From NCBI GenBank assembly GCA_027490345.1, contig JAIXYF010000458.1, positions 1-11,211 of the forward strand: a stretch of DNA of 11,211 bases, given 5' to 3'. Made by a program: the position numbers and the translations under genes. Positions 1 through 6,552 of this stretch are shown here, piece by piece. Positions within the stretch are counted from its first letter, which is position 1, and each line of letters opens with the position of its first letter. Below the pieces are notes generated by a model. It was not told the origin of the DNA and made no database searches. It saw only the letters and a list, made by a program, of their open reading frames with translations. The DNA comes from Novosphingobium sp. (GTDB lineage: Bacteria > Pseudomonadota > Alphaproteobacteria > Sphingomonadales > Sphingomonadaceae).

Positions 1-828
1 AATCGCGCCATTGCGGCTGATATGCCCCGCCAGAAACACCGAGGCGAGCGCCCCGCCGACGGCAAGGATTTGCGACAGGAACAGCGCGTCGGCCACGGAT
101 TGCTCCGCCAGCCCCGCACCGATGCCGACGAGGAACAGCACCGCCCACGCAATCCCTTGCGCGATATTGTAGGCCAGCACGCCCGCCAGCGCGACGACCA
201 GCAGCGGCATGGCCAATTGCCGCGCTTCGGGATTGACCATGTCCTGCGCCGAATAGGCATGGGGCAGGAACGGCAGGGTCAGCAGTGAGGCGAGCGACAG
301 CACCGCAAAGCCGATGAACATCGCATCGAGGCCGTGGCTGCTCAGGAAATCCGGCAGAATCCACAGGCCGAATGCGCCGTAAGTCAGCAGCAGGGTGAGG
401 TAGAGCGCCAGATTGCGCTCGGCCCGGATGGTGACGCCGACGAACGTGAAACTGATCGAGGTGATCGTCCCCTCACCCAGCCCCGCGACGAACCGCGCAA
501 TCTCGAACTTGCCGCCGAGCGGTGCGCCCAGCGACGCAAGATCGCCCGCCGCCGCGATCAGGAGCCCGCCTGCGACGACCCAGCGCCAGTTGATGCGGGT
601 GCCCCACACGGCCATGAAGATCGTCGCCAGCGCCACGCCGAGCATCTCGACACCCGCAAGGTTGACGGCGGTTGCCTCATCCACCTTGAGCTGGGTGACA
701 TAGCCCTGCACCACGCCGGGCTGGATGATGAACGAGAGCACGCCGATGGTGCCGAGGATCACGGCGCATAGAATCGCGGGCCAGCCATTGACGTCGATGT
801 CGCGCGGCTTTGGGCTTGCTGCCACCAT
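1..828 (-). CDS. MFS transporter, N-terminal 276 residues (3' end outside window)
   Basis: My own translation of the minus strand gives an open frame from ATG at 828 to the window edge, 276 codons without a stop. The protein starts MVAASPKPRDIDVNGWPAI and has a run of hydrophobic segments separated by short charged loops, with the first membrane span at about residues 15-38. The loop after span 2 (WGTRINWRW) is a degenerate MFS motif A, and the stretch ARFVAGLGEGTI looks like the conserved fourth span of MFS carriers. Such proteins move small solutes across the inner membrane by proton-coupled transport. The start is set by an in-frame TAA just upstream and a GGGGAG ribosome site 11 nt before the ATG. 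It is divergent from the AraC-type regulator, so it is a candidate target and a candidate substrate importer. The substrate cannot be predicted. About a third of the usual 400-450 residues is missing at the window edge. Confidence 0.85.
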   Translation of the reverse strand, partial: MVAASPKPRDIDVNGWPAILCAVILGTIGVLSFIIQPGVVQGYVTQLKVDEATAVNLAGVEMLGVALATIFMAVWGTRINWRWVVAGGLLIAAAGDLASLGAPLGGKFEIARFVAGLGEGTITSISFTFVGVTIRAERNLALYLTLLLTYGAFGLWILPDFLSSHGLDAMFIGFAVLSLASLLTLPFLPHAYSAQDMVNPEARQLAMPLLVVALAGVLAYNIAQGIAWAVLFLVGIGAGLAEQSVADALFLSQILAVGGALASVFLAGHISRNGAI

Positions 829-1038
829 CTGCTCATTGTCTCCCCGTTATGGGGCCGTGCTCTTGCATGGGTGCCCCCGCCACGCTTGGCAGGATCGGAC
901 ATTCCGCGCCGCGCGTCCATGCCGCAGTTCACGATCTTTCAGGTCATCAATTGATGTTTTGGATCAATATTCGTTTACCCCGAATCGCTTAGCCTCACAT
1001 TACGGCAACACGGGAACGTGTGCCCACGGGGAGAAAAC
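829..1038. promoter_or_regulatory. Divergent promoter region with nested inverted repeats
   Basis: This 210-bp gap separates the transporter and the AraC-type regulator and must hold both promoters. It contains a perfect 12-bp palindrome CATCAATTGATG (945-956), an overlapping inverted pair TTGAT (951-955) and ATCAA (963-967), and another pair ATTCG (969-973) and CGAAT (981-985), each with a 7-nt spacer. The block is AT-richer than its surroundings. It is a plausible operator for the neighbouring regulator, but that is inference. I could not assign a confident -35/-10 pair on either strand. Confidence 0.45.
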
Positions 1039-2070
1039 ATGGCACCAGCGACCGTCCGCGCCGCCGCAATGAACGGCTGGGAAAGCTTTCTCGAAGACCG
1101 CGCTGCCGCGCCCATGCTGAGTGACGGCCCGCCTCCGGAATCCATGCCGCTCGCAGAGTTCGTCCGCTTCTCCGAGGAGGTCGTGCGGCGCACGCGCGAT
1201 GTGGCGATCCCCTGGCTCGCCGGCGGCAACTACGATCTCGCCGCGCTCGGCCCGCTGGGCGATGCGATCAATTCCGCGGGGCGCGTGGGTTCGGCGCTGC
1301 GGCGGCTGGTCGATTACTTTTCGCTGCTGCAGGATTGCACCGACATCCGGCTGGGGCTTGAGGACGACATGGCCTCGGTCAGCTACCGCATCCTCGATCC
1401 CGATATCTGGCCGCGCCACCACGATGCGATGTTCACGCTGGGTATCGTCAGCCAGATCTTGAAACGCGGAACAACCGGGCATGCGAGGGCCGGGCATGCG
1501 GGGGCCGGGCATCCGGGGGGCAGCTGGGACAAGATCGAATTCGCGTTCGAGGCGGAAAGCCATGAAATGCGCGGCGATATCGGCAAAGTGGTTTCGGCCC
1601 CCTGCACGTTCGGTGCGGATACCAACCAGATTCGTTTTCCCGCTGCCATGCTCGATCTGGCGCTGACGGCGCAGGCCAGTGCTCCGCCCGCAGACGTGCG
1701 CCACCTCACCCGCGCGATCGTGGCCAAGCGGCGCGCGATGCCGCTGGTTGACCGGCTGAGCCAGATGGTGCTGCGCGATCTCAACACCGAGGCCATCGAA
1801 CAGGAACGCTTCGCCCGCGAAATGGGCATGTCGAGCCGCACCTTGCGCCGCAAGCTGACCGAGCAGGGCAGCTCGTTTCAGCAAGTGCTCGATGAATGCC
1901 GGATGCGACAGGCGGTGTTCGAATTTCGCGTGCGCCCCGATTTGTCGATCGCGCAGATCGCGCTAAGGCTAGGCTATGCCGAGCACAGCAATTTCACCCG
2001 CGCGTTTCACCGCTGGAGCGGGATTTCCCCGCAAGCCTACCGCGCCAATCTGGCCGGCACCGCGCATTGA
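1039..2070 (+). CDS. AraC-family transcriptional regulator
   Basis: This is a 343-residue regulator, the usual size for the AraC subgroup with an N-terminal ligand-binding domain of the 'arabinose-binding domain of AraC regulator' type (about residues 20-210, with the typical GDAINSAGRVGSALRRLVDY segment). The C-terminal DNA-binding domain spans about residues 245-335. Its first helix-turn-helix is at about 258-277 (FAREMGMSSRTLRRKL) and the second at about 304-328, ending in the family signature HRWSGISPQAYR. The start at 1039 is preferred over an upstream GTG at 1018 because GGGGAG (1028-1033) lies 5 nt before the ATG. An odd three-copy 15-bp tandem repeat sits in the N-terminal domain. It probably senses a pathway compound and controls the divergent transporter and the amidotransferase 15 bp downstream; targets and ligand are inferred. 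Confidence 0.92.
   Translation: MAPATVRAAAMNGWESFLEDRAAAPMLSDGPPPESMPLAEFVRFSEEVVRRTRDVAIPWLAGGNYDLAALGPLGDAINSAGRVGSALRRLVDYFSLLQDCTDIRLGLEDDMASVSYRILDPDIWPRHHDAMFTLGIVSQILKRGTTGHARAGHAGAGHPGGSWDKIEFAFEAESHEMRGDIGKVVSAPCTFGADTNQIRFPAAMLDLALTAQASAPPADVRHLTRAIVAKRRAMPLVDRLSQMVLRDLNTEAIEQERFAREMGMSSRTLRRKLTEQGSSFQQVLDECRMRQAVFEFRVRPDLSIAQIALRLGYAEHSNFTRAFHRWSGISPQAYRANLAGTAH
1475..1519 (+). repeat. Three-copy 15-bp in-frame tandem repeat inside the AraC-type gene
   Basis: Three adjacent 15-nt units, CCGGGCATGCGAGGG, CCGGGCATGCGGGGG and CCGGGCATCCGGGGG, differ by only one or two bases. They encode about 15 residues reading GHARA-GHAGA-GHPGG at roughly residues 146-160 of the regulator. The unit is a multiple of three, so copy-number change would keep the frame. 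The repeat falls in the middle of the ligand-binding domain, where a flexible Gly/Ala/His loop is not a family feature. Confidence 0.9.
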
Positions 2071-2085
2071 CCTGCAGGACCTGAC

Positions 2086-2925
2086 ATGACCCGACTGCTA
2101 CTGATGGAAGGCAACACCGCAGCATTTTGCGCCCGCGCGCGCGGCCTGAAGGTGCGCACGACAAGCGAAATCTACATCGAGGCGATTGCCGCGCATTATC
2201 CCGACATAACGCTCGACGTAATGCACGGTGCCGACCAAGGTGCAGCAATACCCGACGGGCTCAGCTGGGCCGACTACGCTGGCTTCGTTATTACCGGCTC
2301 GGCGCTCCATGCCTATGACGCAGAGTTTGCGGTGACCAACCAAATCGAACTGCTGAAACAGGCTGCCGAGGCGGGCCTGCCTGTGTTCGGTTCGTGCTGG
2401 GGCCTGCAGATCGCCGCCATCGCAGCAGGCGGCGAGGTTGCGTTCAATCCCCGGGGCCGCGAAGTGGGCTTTGCGCGCAAGATCCTGCTGAACGAGGCTG
2501 GCGCCGCGCATCCGATGTTCAAGGACAAGGCGCTGGTGTTCGATGCGCCCTGCATTCATTATGATGAAGTGGTGCGCCTGCCCGAAGGCGCGACTTTGCT
2601 CGCCTCCAACGCGCACAGCGAAATTCAGGCCGCGGTGATCCCGCTGGCGAATAGCGAAGTCTGGGCAGTGCAGTATCACCCGGAATTCGATCTGGCCCAG
2701 CTGGTGCAGCTTTACACGCTTTATGCCGAAGACATGGTTGCGCAGGGGTTCTTTGCCGATGCAGCCGAACTTGTGGCCTACCGCGACAAGCTGGCAGCAC
2801 TGGCGGCCGATCCCGCGAATGCGGGCCTTGCCTGGCAATTGGGCGTGGACGCGGATGTGCTCGATGATCGCACCCGGCGCGCGGAAATCCTGGCGTGGAT
2901 CGAGGCGAAAGTGCTGCCGGGCTGA
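2086..2925 (+). CDS. Class I glutamine amidotransferase-like protein (stand-alone)
   Basis: This 279-residue protein has the class I glutamine amidotransferase (triad) fold. The nucleophile Cys104 is in GSCWGLQIA, His198 and Glu200 are in QYHPEFD, and the oxyanion-hole segment is ITGSALHAYD (69-78). All triad residues are present, so hydrolysis of a gamma-glutamyl amide is likely. No synthetase domain is fused to it. The C-terminal 80 residues are a helical extension beyond the core. Relatives acting alone include GuaA-like amidotransferases and AtdA2 of aniline degradation, which works with a glutamine-synthetase-like partner; such a partner lies 2.3 kb downstream here. The ATG has AGGA 6 nt upstream. 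It follows the AraC-type gene by 15 bp, probably in one transcript. Cleaving or transferring the gamma-glutamyl group of a pathway intermediate is inference. Confidence 0.88.
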   Translation: MTRLLLMEGNTAAFCARARGLKVRTTSEIYIEAIAAHYPDITLDVMHGADQGAAIPDGLSWADYAGFVITGSALHAYDAEFAVTNQIELLKQAAEAGLPVFGSCWGLQIAAIAAGGEVAFNPRGREVGFARKILLNEAGAAHPMFKDKALVFDAPCIHYDEVVRLPEGATLLASNAHSEIQAAVIPLANSEVWAVQYHPEFDLAQLVQLYTLYAEDMVAQGFFADAAELVAYRDKLAALAADPANAGLAWQLGVDADVLDDRTRRAEILAWIEAKVLPG

Positions 2926-2929
2926 CCCC

Positions 2930-3784
2930 TCACATATCAAACCACACGTGCACCTGGCTGGTGCCGGTCGCGTTCTCGTAATCCGAAAACTGGCGGCCCC
3001 TGGCCTTCCAGTCATGCCCGCCGCAGGCCGCCGCCATCATGAGGTAGTGGCCGAAGCGCGCTTCGGGGGCGTGGCGCAAGTACTCCGGCATCGTGTCGAT
3101 GACTGCCGCATGGTTGCCTTCGGCAAACCAGCGCAGCCGCTCAAGGTCTGCCTCGCGCGCTTCGGGCGACGAAATGTGGATGGGGTCCGAGGCTTCATGC
3201 TGCGCGATCTGGTCAAACGGCCAGAAGCGGTGGCTCATGGAACCGCTGGCGATCAGCACCACGCGCTTGTCCGATTCGCGAATGGCCTTTCCGATCCCGG
3301 CCCCCACGCCAAGGAAATTGTGCGGCTCGCCCGAATAGGCGTGGCTGACCGAAATCCATTGCTCCGGCCCTTGCAGGAAGGTGGAGAGGTTCACCGTGGG
3401 ATAGTGCATCGGCAGATACGGATCATCGTTGGCCGTGGTGCGCACCCCGTGTTCGCTGGCGCGCGCGGCCATGGCGTGGGCCAGTTCGGGGCAGCCGGGA
3501 ATATCATAGGGGATCTGCTTCATCCCGCGCGGCAGTTCATCGGACGTATACAGCCCGGTGCGGCGCGCGTGGGCGGCGATGCAGAATTCCACGATGGTAA
3601 ACCAGTGCGTATCGAACAACACGATCACATCCGGCTTCAGCACGTCGAGCACTTCGCTTTTCAGGCGGCGCAGCCCCGGCACAAGGCTGATTTCCTTGCC
3701 TTCGTTGAGTTCATGGCGGTCCGCCTCGGACATCATGATGGTGGGCGCATGTGCCACCAGTCCGGCTCCGATAATCTCACCCAT
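2930..3784 (-). CDS. Class III extradiol ring-cleavage dioxygenase, HpaD/HpcB-like
   Basis: This 284-residue protein belongs to the LigB-type class III extradiol dioxygenases, non-haem Fe(II) enzymes that open catecholic rings next to the hydroxyls. Expected metal ligands are His12 in VAHAPT and His60 in LFDTHW, with a Glu near 241 (PEARFGH) as the third. His185 in ASGSMSHRF is the likely acid-base residue. From memory of the family, the blocks LFDTHW, YTSDELP, ASGSMSHRF and TGTSQV, and the length, match 3,4-dihydroxyphenylacetate 2,3-dioxygenase (HpaD/HpcB, about 283 residues) better than protocatechuate LigB. 2-Aminophenol dioxygenase (AmnB) is another relative to consider. A ribosome site AGGGAG lies 8 nt before the ATG. 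It is divergent from the P450 operon and ends 4 bp from the amidotransferase stop. A catechol-type substrate is likely; its identity is not shown. Confidence 0.88.
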   Translation of the reverse strand: MGEIIGAGLVAHAPTIMMSEADRHELNEGKEISLVPGLRRLKSEVLDVLKPDVIVLFDTHWFTIVEFCIAAHARRTGLYTSDELPRGMKQIPYDIPGCPELAHAMAARASEHGVRTTANDDPYLPMHYPTVNLSTFLQGPEQWISVSHAYSGEPHNFLGVGAGIGKAIRESDKRVVLIASGSMSHRFWPFDQIAQHEASDPIHISSPEAREADLERLRWFAEGNHAAVIDTMPEYLRHAPEARFGHYLMMAAACGGHDWKARGRQFSDYENATGTSQVHVWFDM

Positions 3785-3939
3785 GCTTGCCGCTCCCTGC
3801 TCAAGATACGCCGCCTCAATAGGCCTGACACCGTAACACCAGAAGGCCCCAAGGGCTCAGACACCTCACTCTGTCCGGTTCTGCCAAGTCCCCTGCCCGC
3901 CACCGGGACTAGCACGGCAAGCGAACAGGAGAGGTTCCC
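3785..3939. promoter_or_regulatory. Divergent promoter region between dioxygenase and P450 operon
   Basis: This 155-bp gap must drive the minus-strand dioxygenase and the plus-strand P450 operon. It carries the inverted repeat AGTCCC (3887-3892) and GGGACT (3905-3910) with a 12-nt spacer, about 30 bp before the P450 start and close to its ribosome site. That placement suits a repressor site, but six-base arms can arise by chance. No convincing -35/-10 pair was found. The P450 ribosome site AGGAGAGG (3927-3934) is strong. Confidence 0.35.
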
Positions 3940-5205
3940 ATGCCCTTTGCATTTTCGCGCCAGAGCGATCCCAACGTCGATCTGTCCTCGCTCGACGCCT
4001 TCAACGAAGGCGCGCCGTTCGAGACGTTCGCCCGTATGCGCCGCGAAGACCCGATGGCGTGGTCCGAGATGACGAGCGGCGAAAAAGGCTTCTGGTCGGT
4101 CACCCGGCATGCCGATCTGCTGGAGCTCAATCGGCAGGCCGATCTCCTATCCTCCGCGCGCGGCATCCGCATGGAAGACCAGTCGATGGAGGAAGTGGAA
4201 GCGCGCAAGACCTTTCAGGAAACCGATGCGCCGCACCACCGGGGCTTCCGCGCGCTGGTCTCCAAGGCGTTCTCCAAAGGCACGGTGGCACAGTTCGAGG
4301 ACCAGATCCGCAAGATCGTGACGCAGCTGCTCGATGTCGCGCTGGAGGAAGGCGAGTTCGACGCGGTGGACCGGATCGCCCGCCGCCTACCGATGCAGAT
4401 GCTGGCGCAGATCATGGGCGTGCCGCAGGAAGACGGGCCGTGGCTGGTGGAAAAGGGCGATGCGCTGATTTCCAATGCCGATCCGGACTATACCGATTTC
4501 GTGGTCGACCAGCTCGACAGCGATGCCTACCGGATGCTGCCATTCCGCTCGCCCGCTGCGATGGACCTGTTCGATTATGCCAACAAGCTGCTCGACCGCA
4601 TGGACGCGGGCGAGCAGATCGGCGTGCTCAACTTGTGCCGCGAGCCGACCAACAGCGGATCGCAGATGTCGCGCGACGAGTTCCGCAATTTTTTCTGCCT
4701 ACTGGTGGCAGCAGGCAACGATACCACGCGCTATTCGATCTCCGCCACGATCCACGCGCTGGCGAACGATCCCGCGCTGCTGAAGCGGCTGCAGAGCGGC
4801 GACTTCGTAAGCTGGGAAAGCGCAGCGGACGAGATGATCCGCTATGCCTCGCCCACTACGCATTTCCGCCGCACTGCCACGCGCGATTTCACCTTCCACG
4901 ACAAGCTGGTGCGCGAGGGCGACAAGGTGCTGCTGTGGTTCATCGCCGGCAACCGCGACGAGACTGCGATTGCCGATCCTTTTGCCATCGACCTTGGGCG
5001 CGAGCGCAATCCGTTCCTCGCATTCGGACAAGGCGGCCCGCACATCTGCCTCGGCATGTGGCTCGCCAAGCTTGAAGTCGCCATCGTCATGCAGGAACTG
5101 GCGAAGCGGCTGACCAGCCTTGAACAGATCAGCGATCATGCCTTTTTGCGCAGCAACTTCATTCACGGCATAAAGCATCTGCCGGTGCGCGTAACCGCGC
5201 GCTGA
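3940..5205 (+). CDS. Cytochrome P450
   Basis: This is a 421-residue soluble bacterial P450 of normal length without a membrane anchor. It has the C-helix motif DAPHHRGFR (96-104), the I-helix oxygen-activation motif AAGNDTT (257-263), the ExxR pair Glu298/Arg301 (EMIR) and the haem cysteine Cys370 in FGQGGPHICLG. The Phe of the haem loop is eight residues before the Cys rather than seven; CYP125-type enzymes share this spacing, and the AGNDTTR form of the I-helix is also like theirs. It should monooxygenate an organic substrate using electrons from a ferredoxin and reductase, neither of which is in the window. AGGAGAGG lies 5 nt before the ATG. It heads an operon with a glutamine-synthetase-like gene 11 bp downstream. 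P450 beside such a ligase recalls mycobacterial morpholine and piperidine degradation loci, so an amine or its glutamyl adduct is a reasonable substrate guess. Confidence 0.95.
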   Translation: MPFAFSRQSDPNVDLSSLDAFNEGAPFETFARMRREDPMAWSEMTSGEKGFWSVTRHADLLELNRQADLLSSARGIRMEDQSMEEVEARKTFQETDAPHHRGFRALVSKAFSKGTVAQFEDQIRKIVTQLLDVALEEGEFDAVDRIARRLPMQMLAQIMGVPQEDGPWLVEKGDALISNADPDYTDFVVDQLDSDAYRMLPFRSPAAMDLFDYANKLLDRMDAGEQIGVLNLCREPTNSGSQMSRDEFRNFFCLLVAAGNDTTRYSISATIHALANDPALLKRLQSGDFVSWESAADEMIRYASPTTHFRRTATRDFTFHDKLVREGDKVLLWFIAGNRDETAIADPFAIDLGRERNPFLAFGQGGPHICLGMWLAKLEVAIVMQELAKRLTSLEQISDHAFLRSNFIHGIKHLPVRVTAR

Positions 5206-5216
5206 GGGGGAGAGAG

Positions 5217-6542
5217 ATGAACCGCATGTCCAAGATCGAGCCGAACGCAGTGCGGGCTGAAGGCTTCGAACGCTGCCGCATCCTGTTCGCCGACCAGCTC
5301 AATCTCGCGCGTGGCAAGTACGTGCCGATGAGCGAGGCGAGCAAGGGCCACGCCCGCATGTGCATCGGCACGTTTGCAGTGACCTATGACAAGGCGCTGG
5401 TGGCAGCGCCGGGCGGCGGGCTCCTGACCGGCCTGCCGGACATGGAAGTAACCTTCGATCCGGCTTATCTGCGCCCCTCGTGGGAACCGAACACACAGAT
5501 CGCGCTGGGGGCCTTGCGCTTCCAGAACGAACCCTTCGCGCTGTGCGGCCGCTCTGCGCTGGCCCGCGCGATCGAGGCTTGGCGCGCGCGCGGGCTCGAT
5601 CCGATGGTCGGGATCGAAATGGAAGCCTATATCTTCCAGCGCGGCGCGGATGGCGGCTGGGTGCCCTATGAAACGCCCGGCGCGTTCGTCTATGGCACCG
5701 GCCCGTTCGCCGATCCTGCCGGGCTGATCGAGGAAGTTTGGGCGACGGCGGCTTCCTGCGGCATTCCCATCGAATCCATCAACGCCGAATTCGATGCGCC
5801 GCAATTCGAACTGACGCTGCGCTTTGCCGATGCGATGAAGGCGGCGGACGATGCCTTCCTGTTTCGCCAGATGGCGCGCGAAGTGCTCTACAAGCGCGGC
5901 TACCTGCTCTCGTTCCTGCCCAAGCCCTTTGCCGACAAGAGCGGCAGCGGTCTGCACTTCAACCTCAGCTTCACGCAGGCCGATGGCCGCAACGTATTTG
6001 CCGATGATGTGGCCAGCGGCCAGCTTTCGCCCACCATGCAGGGCTGCATCGCCGGAATGCTGCACCACCATGAAGCGCTCTCGGCGATCATGGCGCCCAC
6101 AGTGAACAGCTATGCGCGCCTCCAGCCCGCCAGCCTTTCAGGATACTGGGCCAACTGGGGCATCGACCACCGCAGCGTGACAGTGCGCGTCTCGGCCGAA
6201 ACCGGCCCTGCCGCGCGCGTGGAGCACCGCCTCGCCGATTGCGCCGCCAGCCCCTATTTTGCGATGGCCGCGCTGCTGCAAGCCGCGCTGCTGGGCCTTG
6301 AAAACGGCTATGACTTGCCGGGTGAGGAAGTGAACGACGGGCTGGAGACCATCAGCACCGATCGCCACACCCCGCACGATCTGGGCAGCGCGCTCGATGC
6401 GCTGAAAGCCGATACCGTGCTTTCGGCGGCTCTCGGACAAGACCTGATCGACAACTTCATCGCGATCAAGCGCGAGGAAGTGCGCATTCTTGAAGGCAAG
6501 TCGGCCGAGGAACAGCTCGCCTACTACCTCCACTACATCTGA
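5217..6542 (+). CDS. Glutamine synthetase-family gamma-glutamyl ligase (amine or anilide type)
   Basis: This 441-residue protein shows the glutamine synthetase catalytic fold: ExE metal ligands Glu134/Glu136 (GIEMEAY), Glu191 and Glu198 in NAEFDAPQFE, His247 in SGSGLHFNLS, the NSYARL segment (297-302), HRSVTVR (318-324) and the R-x-E-x-R motif around Glu336 (RVEHR). The family joins the glutamate side chain to ammonia or an amine with ATP. The adenylylation region of true GlnA is not evident and the sequence is far from housekeeping GlnA, so an amine ligase like PuuA, IpuC or AtdA1 is more likely. The second His of the usual HxH motif is Asn249, and the Asn normally before R-S is His318. A purine-rich site (GGGGGAG, 5206-5212) precedes the ATG. 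It lies 11 bp after the P450 and 10 bp before the dehydrogenase, so the three are probably one transcript. The amine substrate is unknown. Confidence 0.88.
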   Translation: MNRMSKIEPNAVRAEGFERCRILFADQLNLARGKYVPMSEASKGHARMCIGTFAVTYDKALVAAPGGGLLTGLPDMEVTFDPAYLRPSWEPNTQIALGALRFQNEPFALCGRSALARAIEAWRARGLDPMVGIEMEAYIFQRGADGGWVPYETPGAFVYGTGPFADPAGLIEEVWATAASCGIPIESINAEFDAPQFELTLRFADAMKAADDAFLFRQMAREVLYKRGYLLSFLPKPFADKSGSGLHFNLSFTQADGRNVFADDVASGQLSPTMQGCIAGMLHHHEALSAIMAPTVNSYARLQPASLSGYWANWGIDHRSVTVRVSAETGPAARVEHRLADCAASPYFAMAALLQAALLGLENGYDLPGEEVNDGLETISTDRHTPHDLGSALDALKADTVLSAALGQDLIDNFIAIKREEVRILEGKSAEEQLAYYLHYI

Positions 6543-6552
6543 CGGGAAGTTC

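Noticed and set aside
22..771. Short plus-strand frames in the first 770 bases
   Set aside because: They are antisense to the minus-strand MFS transporter, whose hydrophobic spans and start are clear; the shadows are Arg/Gln/His-rich.
1000..1884. 294-codon minus-strand frame opposite the AraC-type gene
   Set aside because: High-GC shadow frame; composition is His/Arg-rich and it has no recognisable family, while the plus strand encodes a complete regulator.
2723..4072. 449-codon plus-strand frame across the dioxygenase
   Set aside because: It overlaps the end of the amidotransferase, the whole antisense of the dioxygenase and the start of the P450 in wrong frames, with no ribosome site or family features.
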